Assembly: GCA_023230285.1 (NCBI GenBank)
Contig: JALNXP010000049.1
Coordinates: 1-11,752, forward strand
Direction of reading: 5' to 3'
Source of the DNA: Bacteroidales bacterium
GTDB lineage: Bacteria; Bacteroidota; Bacteroidia; Bacteroidales; BM520
DNA length: 11,752 nucleotides
Below the pieces are notes generated by a model, which did not search any database, was not told the DNA's origin, and was given only the letters and a program-made list of their open reading frames with translations. Position numbers and translations under genes: made by a program. Positions 6,113 through 11,752 of the stretch are shown in pieces. How positions within the stretch are numbered: the stretch's first letter is position 1; each line of letters opens with the position of its first letter.

Positions 6113-6742
6113 CTATCTTTTTCTGTCGAAATCTGCCGGAATTTCCCCCCAAAGCTCTGTGTTCCACTTGAGTATCTGAGTTGTGTATGTGTTAGTCTTT
6201 AACCAGTTTAATGCTTTATCTACCAAAAAAAACAGACGTTCATTTTCTTTGGTATGCGGACATTTTGTATTAACTTTTTTATTTTTAATCCACGTGATAG
6301 CTGTCTCCGAGTCTGAATAAATAGGCCACGAACAGTTACTTTTTTTCAACAGGGCTAACGCCCACGCAATAGCTAAAAATTCGCCAATATTATTGGTACC
6401 GTCAGAAAAATGACCCTGATAAAAAAATAATGCTGAAGTTTCTACTTCCACGCCTCTAAATTCAAGGACGCCCGGATTACCGGAGCAGGCAGCGTCAACA
6501 GCAATACTTGGCATAACAGGCTTTTCATCAATAATTAAAGTCCTAAAATCAGTTTTTGTCTTCTTACCTATATAGTCGCTAAAAGCATTGCGAAAAGCAA
6601 TAACAGCTTCCGACTCTGTCTCAAACGACTTGTATTTTGCATTATTAAAACCTTCTATAGCATCTTTACATTCTGCCCACGAATCAAAAACGCCGGTCCT
6701 ATTTCCATGCCATACTACATAATATTTCTGCTTTTTTACCAT
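6113..6742 (-). CDS. rnhA: Ribonuclease HI with N-terminal viroplasmin-like domain
   Basis: Hydrolyses the RNA strand of RNA-DNA hybrids in the cytoplasm. Numbering from the ATG at 6742 gives 209 residues. The N-terminal ~50 residues (KYYVVWHGNRTGVFDSWAEC and on to FETESEAVIAF) form the small viroplasmin/caulimovirus VI-like domain that binds RNA-DNA hybrids in eukaryotic RNase H1. A linker follows, then the RNase H fold from about 77. Four acidic residues fit the catalytic set: D83 (AVDAACSGNPG), E121 (NNIGEFLAI), D144 (YSDSETA) and D204 (GEIPADF). A GTG two codons upstream (6748) is possible, but the ATG gives the usual short basic start. The unrecognised gene ends 14 bases upstream, so the two are probably co-transcribed. 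A domain pair like this is common in Bacteroidota and does not require recent transfer from eukaryotes. Confidence 0.92.
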   Translation of the reverse strand: MVKKQKYYVVWHGNRTGVFDSWAECKDAIEGFNNAKYKSFETESEAVIAFRNAFSDYIGKKTKTDFRTLIIDEKPVMPSIAVDAACSGNPGVLEFRGVEVETSALFFYQGHFSDGTNNIGEFLAIAWALALLKKSNCSWPIYSDSETAITWIKNKKVNTKCPHTKENERLFFLVDKALNWLKTNTYTTQILKWNTELWGEIPADFDRKR

Positions 6743-6756
6743 AAACACTCACTTAT

Positions 6757-7299
6757 TTACTTATTATCAGCCAACAACTTAAATTCAATGTCTTCAAGTA
6801 AATCATCAACCAAACGCATCTGGTCATGACTAAGCCTTTTTGCTATATCAACATTATTAACATCCTTTACTTTAGACATAATTTGATAGCTATAATAAGT
6901 GTCATCATCTTCATAAAAAACAGCCAATATATAATCAAACAACTTACACTCTCCGCCAAACACTATATTTCCCTCATTAATATTTTGAATAACAAGATAA
7001 TCTATACGACTATTAACATCATCGTAATAATAAAGAGAATGTGTGACAAAAGTATTTTCGCCATCTTCTTCAAAAAGTGTCATATTAGAATGATTGTGTT
7101 TAGTAACTGCTTTGTTACTATGAAATTCCATCAGCTTTATCAACTTAATTTTCAAATACTTATTCAAAGAATGAGCGAATTCATAATCTGCCATAGAAGA
7201 ACGCATTGCATACATATCGCTTGCATGATGTTTATCCCATAAAGTAGTAAATTGCTTTACCGTTTTATTCGACACGCCACTCGTTTTTTTAGCAGACAT
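6757..7299 (-). CDS. Protein of unknown function
   Basis: 180 residues; I do not recognise the family. There is no signal peptide or membrane segment, so it is probably cytoplasmic. The N-terminal ~25 residues are basic and polar (MSAKKTSGVSNKTVKQF). The middle has a mostly helical segment (about 30-62) with several His and Met. About 75-135 looks beta-rich (THSLYYYDDVNSRIDYLVIQ, NIVFGGECKLFDYILAVFYEDDDTYYSYQI), and the last 30 residues form an acidic helix (DQMRLVDDLLEDIEF). The ATG at 7299 lies between the tRNA terminator and the coding region. CAAATTAA at 7312-7319 (TTAATTTG on this strand) resembles a -7 box at seven of eight positions, but would give a leader of only a few bases. RNase HI follows at 14 bases. 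Coding is supported by the length, the good ATG start and the ordinary amino-acid mix. Confidence 0.7.
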   Translation of the reverse strand: MSAKKTSGVSNKTVKQFTTLWDKHHASDMYAMRSSMADYEFAHSLNKYLKIKLIKLMEFHSNKAVTKHNHSNMTLFEEDGENTFVTHSLYYYDDVNSRIDYLVIQNINEGNIVFGGECKLFDYILAVFYEDDDTYYSYQIMSKVKDVNNVDIAKRLSHDQMRLVDDLLEDIEFKLLADNK

Positions 7300-7332
7300 A
7301 AGATTTTAAATCAAATTAACAGAAAAAGGATA

Positions 7333-7380
7333 TGAAAAAAACAAAAAAAATCCAATTACCTAAAATGATAACTGGATTTT
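7333..7380 (-). terminator. Rho-independent terminator of tRNA-Gln
   Basis: On the minus strand, AAAATCCAGTTATC (7380 to 7367) pairs with 7360 to 7347 around a six-base loop (7361-7366). The stem has fourteen pairs, two of them G-U. An A-rich plus-strand tract (7333-7346) gives the T tail in the transcript. The stem begins one base beyond the tRNA discriminator, so the tRNA is a single-gene transcript and its terminator shields the gene at 7299. Confidence 0.85.
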
Positions 7381-7381
7381 G

Positions 7382-7454
7382 TTGTCCGACCGGGGCTCGA
7401 ACCTGGACTCTTCTGAACCAAAATCAGACGTGTTGCCAATTACACCATCGGACA
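7382..7454 (-). tRNA. trnQ: tRNA-Gln (anticodon UUG)
   Basis: Cloverleaf on the minus strand: 7-bp acceptor (TGTCCGA with TCGGACA), 4-bp D stem (GTGT/ACAC) with the loop AATTGGCA, 5-bp anticodon stem (TCTGA/TCAGA) around TTTTGGT, giving anticodon TTG, a five-base variable loop, and a T arm with loop TTCGAGC. The T stem CCAGG/CCCGG has one A-C mismatch (51-63), while all other stems are perfect. The discriminator base is A and CCA is not encoded. It reads glutamine codons CAA, and CAG by wobble. Confidence 0.95.
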
Positions 7455-7469
7455 TCCTCAAAAGCGGTG

Positions 7470-7499
7470 CAAAAATACAACAAATTTTTTTACCTGCAA
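7470..7499 (-). promoter_or_regulatory. Promoter of tRNA-Gln
   Basis: On the minus strand a TATTTTTG box (7477 to 7470) matches the Bacteroidota -7 consensus TAnnTTTG exactly and continues into CACC, as often seen at strong promoters. A TTG (7499-7497) lies 19 bases upstream, the usual spacing for the -33 element. Transcription should start roughly 7-10 bases before the tRNA 5' end at 7454. Confidence 0.75.
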
Positions 7500-7560
7500 G
7501 CATTTTGGAAATTTTTTTTTTGAATTTTTTATTTATTTTGCCCTCTAACTTAATAACACT

Positions 7561-8163
7561 TTAATTATCAAAAACATATAAATATTCTATTGTCTGAAAT
7601 TTTTCGGGCATCGAAGGACGCGACATGCTTTTTATGTAATTACCGTACGCAAAAATACGATATCTGCTGTAATTGGAAGCATCATAAGAATCCAAAAGCA
7701 AGTCTTTGGCAAATGCCGTATTACATTTTCTGCAAACATCAGTCTGATAATAATCAACATTTGCTATAAACATAGGATATTCTAAAGATGAAGCCTGCTG
7801 TATTATTTGCTCAAAGTTTATATAATCGGCAACAACAAACAATTTATAGCCGTTAGCACTGCAATAATCTTGAACAGCACTGAGCAGCATACAATTTTCG
7901 CCTTTGCAGTGAGGCGACCATGTGTACACAAGGCAGGTATCCAATTTCTGCATGCAATCTCGCAATTGCGAACCGGTTACAGCATATATTTTTCCATCAT
8001 TTACCATAGCTGTATTGATAATTTTATCCGCAGGCACCATAACTACTTGCTGTTTCTGCTCATTTGAAAGTTTATCAATCCCTATTCTAAGACCAGTGAA
8101 AGATATAGATATACAACTACTCAATAATAGTAACGGAATAAATAAATAACAAATTTTTTTCAT
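7561..8163 (-). CDS. Cysteine-rich lipoprotein, possibly thioredoxin-like
   Basis: With the ATG at 8163 the product has 200 residues. The start MKKICYLFIPLLLLSSC is a lipoprotein signal with a lipobox LSSC, so Cys17 should be lipidated and the protein anchored in a membrane with its body outside the cytoplasm. Residues 76-114 (TCLVYTWSPHCKGENC, then a helix and YKLFVVADY) follow the strand/Cys motif/helix/strand order of a thioredoxin fold, but the motif is SPHCKGENC rather than CxxC. A further CRKC pair occurs at 144-147. Nine cysteines in all, including the lipobox one. A TTG three codons upstream (8172) would spoil the signal peptide and is not chosen. The gene runs divergently from the BASS transporter gene, with promoters back to back. 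I do not recognise the exact family; the fold call is an inference. Confidence 0.72.
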   Translation of the reverse strand: MKKICYLFIPLLLLSSCISISFTGLRIGIDKLSNEQKQQVVMVPADKIINTAMVNDGKIYAVTGSQLRDCMQKLDTCLVYTWSPHCKGENCMLLSAVQDYCSANGYKLFVVADYINFEQIIQQASSLEYPMFIANVDYYQTDVCRKCNTAFAKDLLLDSYDASNYSRYRIFAYGNYIKSMSRPSMPEKFQTIEYLYVFDN

Positions 8164-8245
8164 AACAATCAATAATTTAGAATAAATAACTATAAACCAT
8201 ATATTTAGTGACCAAATAAAATTACAAATTATGAGAATGCAATTG

Positions 8246-8253
8246 CAAAAGTA
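8246..8253 (-). promoter_or_regulatory. -7 box of the lipoprotein gene promoter
   Basis: The minus strand reads TACTTTTG followed by C, a perfect match to TAnnTTTG. It is about 80 bases before the ATG at 8163. At the -33 position only ATG (8275-8273) is found instead of TTG. Transcription would begin around 8240, giving a leader of roughly 75 bases. Confidence 0.55.
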
Positions 8254-8287
8254 ATCAATAAAATATTTATTTCATAAATAAATTGAT
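8254..8287. promoter_or_regulatory. Nested inverted repeat between divergent promoters
   Basis: Inner arms TATTTAT (8264-8270) and ATAAATA (8274-8280) are perfect complements around TTC. Outer arms ATCAAT (8254-8259) and ATTGAT (8282-8287) are also perfect, with a three-base asymmetry between the two levels. The element lies between the two TACTTTTG boxes, at the -33 zone of the reverse promoter, where an operator shared by both genes could sit. All of it is AT-rich, so chance is a real alternative. Confidence 0.3.
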
Positions 8288-8327
8288 AGAAATTAGGCAC
8301 AATTAAAGAATTATTGAAAAAAATATT

Positions 8328-8335
8328 TACTTTTG
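8328..8335 (+). promoter_or_regulatory. -7 box of the BASS transporter operon promoter
   Basis: TACTTTTG followed by C is a perfect TAnnTTTG match, identical to the box on the other strand at 8246-8253. No TTG stands at the usual distance upstream. The predicted start of transcription is around 8340-8343, only a few bases before the ATG at 8349, so the transcript would be nearly leaderless. Confidence 0.55.
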
Positions 8336-8348
8336 CAAGAAAAAGAAT

Positions 8349-9314
8349 ATGACAAACGTATTACTATTCACTTTATTCAAAAACTTGGAACAATTAGATT
8401 CTGTAAAGTTAAATTTCAGTCAAGAAGGTATAACGCTCATGAACATTACAATAGCATTTATAATGTTTGGCGTAGCTTTAGGCATAAAGCCGGAGCATTT
8501 TAAGAATGTATTTAATCATCCGAAATCAGTTATAGTCGGGTTAATTTCACAATACATATTATTACCGGCTGCAACGTTTGGCTTGGTATGGCTCATAAAG
8601 CCGTCTCCGGCAGTTGCATTGGGCATGATTTTGGTCGCCTCGTGTCCGGGCGGAAACATCTCAAATTTCATTTCATCATTAGCAAAAGCCAATGTTGCAC
8701 TATCTGTAAGTTTAACAGCAATATCAACCGCTGTATGTATATTTATGACACCTTTAAACTTTGCACTATGGGGCGGATTATATGCTAAACACTCACCTTT
8801 ATTAGTACCTATAGAAATCGACCCGCTCCAAATGTTTTATACTGTGATAATATTGTTAGGCATTCCTGTAATTTTAGGTATGCTTATAGGTTATAAATTT
8901 CCTAAAACGACAGCAAAGATCATAAAACCGATAAAGTGGGCTTCCATATTTGTATTCAGCGGCTTCGTAATCGGCGCATTTGCAGCAAATTATACTCATT
9001 TCATTAATTATATTTCTTTTATTTTTGTACTCGTTCTTCTACACAACGGTACAGCTCTTTTGATAGGTTATTTATTCCCATTGGCTTTAAGATTACAACA
9101 AAATGATTGCAGAACGATTTCCATAGAAACAGGAATTCAAAATTCGGGTTTGGGCTTGGCTTTAATATTTAATCCAAAGATATTCTCACCCGACCTTCAA
9201 TTAGGCGGCATGGCTTTTATTGCTGCGTGGTGGGGAATATGGCATATAATCTCCGGATTTATAATCGCAGGTATATGGAGTAAAAGAAAATTGAGAGATA
9301 TAAAAATTCAATAA
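8349..9314 (+). CDS. Bile acid:sodium symporter (BASS) family transporter
   Basis: Inner-membrane secondary transporter, 321 residues, expected to move an organic anion with sodium. About nine to ten hydrophobic helices are spread over residues 30-312. The family signatures are present: ASCPGGNISN (97-106), where one of the broken helices crosses, and ETGIQNSGLGLAL (260-272), the second crossing region with sodium-binding polar residues. The N-terminal LDSVKLNFSQEGITLMNI segment is typical of this subgroup, so the ATG at 8349 is kept even though the -7 box is very close. The substrate cannot be read from sequence; bile acids themselves are only one option for the family. The stop overlaps the next ATG by one base (TAATG), which indicates coupled translation with the acyltransferase. 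Confidence 0.88.
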   Translation: MTNVLLFTLFKNLEQLDSVKLNFSQEGITLMNITIAFIMFGVALGIKPEHFKNVFNHPKSVIVGLISQYILLPAATFGLVWLIKPSPAVALGMILVASCPGGNISNFISSLAKANVALSVSLTAISTAVCIFMTPLNFALWGGLYAKHSPLLVPIEIDPLQMFYTVIILLGIPVILGMLIGYKFPKTTAKIIKPIKWASIFVFSGFVIGAFAANYTHFINYISFIFVLVLLHNGTALLIGYLFPLALRLQQNDCRTISIETGIQNSGLGLALIFNPKIFSPDLQLGGMAFIAAWWGIWHIISGFIIAGIWSKRKLRDIKIQ

Positions 9315-10624
9315 TGATACTGAAATTCGATTACAGATATACAATAGGTTCTCTATTTGTAAAATTAGGCTATCGCACCAACTACAGAAAAGTTGTTCGC
9401 ACAGGCTTAGAAAATATCCCTGAAAATACAGCCATAATTTATGCACCAAACCACCGTAATGCTATTATTGACGGCTTTAATTTGGTATATATATGTCAAC
9501 CGCAGCAAATAGTGTTTCTTGCAAGAGCCGATATTTTTAAAAACAAACTGCTGAAATGGTTCTTAAGCGGCGTAAAGGTCATCCCCGTTTACCGTATTCG
9601 CGATGGTAAAGAAAATCTCGGAAAAAACAATGAAATATTTGCTACCTGTGCCACTATCTTAGAAAAGAATTATCCTATCTGCCTTTTCCCTGAAGCTAAA
9701 CATAGTCCAAGTCAGCATTTACTGCCAATCCAAAAAGGCATTCCTAGAATAGCACTTCCTACAGAGGCTTATACAAACTTCAAGTTAAACATTAACATAA
9801 TACCTGTAAGTACTTATTATACTGATATTCACGGCTTTTTATCCGATGTATATGTGAATTTTGGTAAACCTATAAAAGTAGTCAATTATCAATCTGATTA
9901 TGAAAACAATCCTAATCTCGCAATAAATAACCTTCGCCACGATTTAGACCACCAACTTCGTAACCAGATGGTAGATATCTCTAACGAAGCCTACTATCAT
10001 TTTTACAACTATTGCATCGATTTATGCGGCAAAAAAATAGCAAAAAAACACTTCGCCGACAAAAAAGACGGCTTAATACAAGCCTATAAAGCTATCGTTT
10101 CAAAATTAGACTATTTATATGCAAATGATAATCCTAAATTCTTGGAAATTATTGATGACTTCGGACGGGCTTTTTCAATTTTAAGTATACATAAATTGTC
10201 TACAAAAGATGATGTTGAACATCCACAATCGGCAATATCGTTAATTATAAGAAGTATCTTGCTTATTATAGCATTTCCGGTAGCTTTAGCCGGCTTAGCC
10301 AACACTATCTTTCCTATTGCAATATATATTTTCCTAAGAAAGAAAATTAAAGATGAGCAATTTATTTCATCAATAAGAACTGTAATGGCTATTTTTATAA
10401 TTCCGATATTCTACTTAATTCAATTTATAGTATTTGGCTGTATATCACATAATTGGCTATTAGCTCTACTCTATTTTGTCACTACTCCTTTTATCTTCTA
10501 TTTTGGCTGTTATTGGAGAAAATGGGTAAAATCTACATTCAGAGCCATAAAAGTCAGAATGTTTTCAAAAAAGCATGCTGAGGATTGGCTTTTTATAAAG
10601 ACATTAATTAATTTTGATATATAA
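9314..10624 (+). CDS. PlsC-like acyltransferase with C-terminal membrane segments
   Basis: 436 residues. The N-terminal ~220 residues form a glycerolipid acyltransferase (LPLAT) domain, and the likely reaction is acyl transfer to a lysophospholipid or similar acceptor at the inner membrane. The catalytic block is NHRNAIID (46-53), with H47 and D53 spaced HX5D as in many Bacteroidota members, against the classic HX4D. The second block is FPEAKHS (125-131) in place of FPEGTRS, and KGIPRIA (141-147) follows. The middle (220-300) is helical and soluble. Three to four hydrophobic helices lie between about 305 and 398, followed by a basic tail, so the enzyme is membrane-embedded. Substrate is unknown. 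It shares a stop/start overlap with the transporter gene and is followed by the GlsB-like gene after 26 bases. Confidence 0.82.
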   Translation: MILKFDYRYTIGSLFVKLGYRTNYRKVVRTGLENIPENTAIIYAPNHRNAIIDGFNLVYICQPQQIVFLARADIFKNKLLKWFLSGVKVIPVYRIRDGKENLGKNNEIFATCATILEKNYPICLFPEAKHSPSQHLLPIQKGIPRIALPTEAYTNFKLNINIIPVSTYYTDIHGFLSDVYVNFGKPIKVVNYQSDYENNPNLAINNLRHDLDHQLRNQMVDISNEAYYHFYNYCIDLCGKKIAKKHFADKKDGLIQAYKAIVSKLDYLYANDNPKFLEIIDDFGRAFSILSIHKLSTKDDVEHPQSAISLIIRSILLIIAFPVALAGLANTIFPIAIYIFLRKKIKDEQFISSIRTVMAIFIIPIFYLIQFIVFGCISHNWLLALLYFVTTPFIFYFGCYWRKWVKSTFRAIKVRMFSKKHAEDWLFIKTLINFDI

Positions 10625-10650
10625 TATTGTTTAACTAAATTATTTTAATT

Positions 10651-10902
10651 ATGGGTGGTTTTATTGGATTTATTATTATTGGCGCACTTGCAGGATTTAT
10701 TGCAGGTAAGTTAATGAAAGGTGAAGGCTTCGGCTTTTGGGTTAACTTGGTAGTCGGCATTGTCGGCGGTATTTTTGGCGGCTTTGTACTAAGATTGTTC
10801 GGTGTCAGCTCCAATGGCGGTCTAATATGGAGTCTCTTAACATCTGTTGGTGGTGCTGCTTTACTGCTCTGGATTTTATCTTTACTGAAAAAAAAGAAAT
10901 AA
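10651..10902 (+). CDS. GlsB/YeaQ/YmgE family small membrane protein
   Basis: 83 residues, almost entirely hydrophobic, with three predicted membrane helices (about 4-20, 29-50, 58-78) and a Lys-rich C terminus. The Gly-rich pattern GALAGFIAGKLMKGEGFGFW (11-30) and NLVVGIVGGIFGGFV (32-46) is the family signature (also called transglycosylase-associated protein). Relatives are often stress-induced; the molecular role is not known. It sits 26 bases after the acyltransferase and 12 bases before the peptidase, so it is probably in the same transcript. I see no separate promoter box. Confidence 0.88.
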   Translation: MGGFIGFIIIGALAGFIAGKLMKGEGFGFWVNLVVGIVGGIFGGFVLRLFGVSSNGGLIWSLLTSVGGAALLLWILSLLKKKK

Positions 10903-10914
10903 TTCGCTACTGCA

Positions 10915-11610
10915 ATGTATACAATCTATTGGATAATATTTGGGTTTTTCATGATTTTAAGTCTTATTGTAAGCCAGACGCTACAATCAAGATTTAAAAA
11001 ATATTCTAAGGAGCCTTTGCGTAACGGCATGACGGGCAAAGATATAGCCGAAAAGATGCTACACGACAACGGCATTTATGATGTTAAAGTTATATCTGTA
11101 CGCGGACAACTTACCGACCACTATAATCCTACAAACAAGACTGTAAATCTAAGCGAAAACGTTTATGGCGTTTGTAGTGTTGCAGCCGCAGCAGTTGCGG
11201 CTCACGAATGTGGTCATGTTTTGCAGCATGCAACGGCATATCGCTGGCTCAAAATGCGATCTAACATGGTACCGGTAGTTCAATTCGGCTCTAAATGGTC
11301 GCAATGGCTGCTACTTGGTGGTATGGTATTATTAGGGCTGTCTACTAAATTAGGAATGTGGCTGATATTGGTCGGCATCGTTCTATTTGCTATATCTACT
11401 ATATTTTCGTTTATTACATTACCTGTAGAATATAATGCCTCATCACGCGCACTTGCTTGGTTAGAAGCATCTAATATTACTTCAACGCAACAACACGAAC
11501 AAGCGCAAGATGCTCTTAAATGGGCTGCCCGCACCTACCTTGTAGCTGCATTGTCGTCATTGGCAACTCTACTATATTATATTTTATTGTTTTTCGGTAG
11601 ACGCGACTAA
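10915..11610 (+). CDS. YugP-type zinc metallopeptidase (membrane)
   Basis: 231 residues, the usual size for the neutral zinc metallopeptidase 2 family. An N-terminal membrane helix (3-22) precedes a soluble catalytic part with NGMTGKDIAEKML (37-49) and the zinc motif HECGH (97-101, HExxH-like with both His and the Glu present). Two more hydrophobic helices (about 130-166) lead to LPVEYNASSRAL (169-180), where E172 is the expected third zinc ligand. Relatives usually have Asp in this segment where an Asn (N174) stands here. A last helix (207-227) ends the protein. The active site probably faces the cytoplasmic side close to the membrane, but that is inferred. Substrate is unknown. Spacing to the preceding gene is 12 bases, so it is likely co-transcribed. 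Confidence 0.88.
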   Translation: MYTIYWIIFGFFMILSLIVSQTLQSRFKKYSKEPLRNGMTGKDIAEKMLHDNGIYDVKVISVRGQLTDHYNPTNKTVNLSENVYGVCSVAAAAVAAHECGHVLQHATAYRWLKMRSNMVPVVQFGSKWSQWLLLGGMVLLGLSTKLGMWLILVGIVLFAISTIFSFITLPVEYNASSRALAWLEASNITSTQQHEQAQDALKWAARTYLVAALSSLATLLYYILLFFGRRD

Positions 11611-11636
11611 TATATATAATTGCAAAAAAATTTGAT

Positions 11637-11752
11637 ATGAAGAAGTTTATATTAAAATTGATACGGATGATATTAATTTCTTTGGGAATTTTATTTGCAA
11701 TAGCAATAATCTTGGCTTTTACGCCTGCTCCATTTTTTATGCACTATAACCT
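11637..11752 (+). CDS. Start of a membrane-anchored protein, cut by the window edge
   Basis: Thirty-eight codons and two bases are visible, open to the right edge. The N terminus is MKKFILKLIR followed by a single hydrophobic helix (about 11-28) and then FTPAPFFMHYN. This could be an uncleaved signal anchor or a signal peptide. The short TPAPFFMHYN motif after the helix reminds me of several Bacteroidota membrane-anchored enzymes, but I cannot assign it. The ATG is 26 bases beyond the peptidase gene and the reading frame has normal composition, so co-transcription is likely. Confidence 0.6.
   Translation, partial: MKKFILKLIRMILISLGILFAIAIILAFTPAPFFMHYN

Noticed and set aside
6113..6742. Recent transfer of RNase H from a eukaryote or virus
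   Set aside because: The viroplasmin-like domain plus RNase H is widespread in Bacteroidota, and the gene's composition matches its neighbours.
6826..7242. Forward frame of 138 codons opposite the unrecognised gene
   Set aside because: It is Ile-rich low-complexity antisense of an AT-rich gene. The reverse frame has the better start, length and position in a gene run.
7332..7523. Forward frame of 63 codons over the tRNA
   Set aside because: It runs antisense through the terminator and tRNA-Gln, so it is not a gene.
7382..7560. tRNA attachment site of an integrated element
   Set aside because: No integrase, no direct repeat of the tRNA 3' end and no cargo genes are visible beside tRNA-Gln.

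Overview
The window looks like a piece of a chromosome from an AT-rich member of the Bacteroidota, most likely an anaerobe. Three things point that way: Bacteroidota-type -7 promoter boxes (TAnnTTTG), start regions without clear Shine-Dalgarno sequences, and the linked run yajC / YbbR-like / coaE, which I recall as typical of that phylum. A two-subunit 2-oxoacid:ferredoxin oxidoreductase of the indolepyruvate type suggests fermentative amino-acid metabolism. Genus and species cannot be told from this sequence alone.

Layout. Positions 1-224 hold the rho-independent terminator of an upstream gene, a second hairpin and a possible promoter. Positions 225-5663 are a tightly packed forward run: iorA, iorB and a stand-alone HATPase-domain protein, then yajC, a YbbR-domain membrane protein, coaE and a class IV PLP aminotransferase. 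The last three overlap or nearly touch. Positions 5664-6112 are a convergent intergenic region with two unrelated tandem-repeat arrays: a purine-rich mosaic minisatellite (5648-5918) that runs into the 3' end of the aminotransferase gene, and seven copies of a heptamer (6041-6089) that form a perfect G-quadruplex motif on the minus strand. Positions 6113-8163 are read on the minus strand: RNase HI with an N-terminal viroplasmin-like domain, an unrecognised protein, tRNA-Gln(UUG) with its own promoter and terminator, and a cysteine-rich lipoprotein. A divergent promoter region (8164-8348) with two identical TACTTTTG boxes follows. From 8349 to the right edge is another forward run: a bile acid:sodium symporter (BASS) family transporter, a PlsC-like acyltransferase with C-terminal membrane segments, a small GlsB/YeaQ-type membrane protein, a YugP-type zinc metallopeptidase, and the first 38 codons of a membrane-anchored protein cut by the window edge.

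How the genes fit together. IorA and IorB form one enzyme. YajC is the SecD/F-associated translocase protein. CoaE does the last step of coenzyme A synthesis, and the acyltransferase probably works in membrane lipid synthesis. Most of this is housekeeping. I found no defence system, CRISPR array, insertion sequence or prophage. The least ordinary parts are the two repeat arrays between the convergent genes, the apparent takeover of the aminotransferase 3' end by repeat sequence, and the divergent promoter region at 8164-8348.
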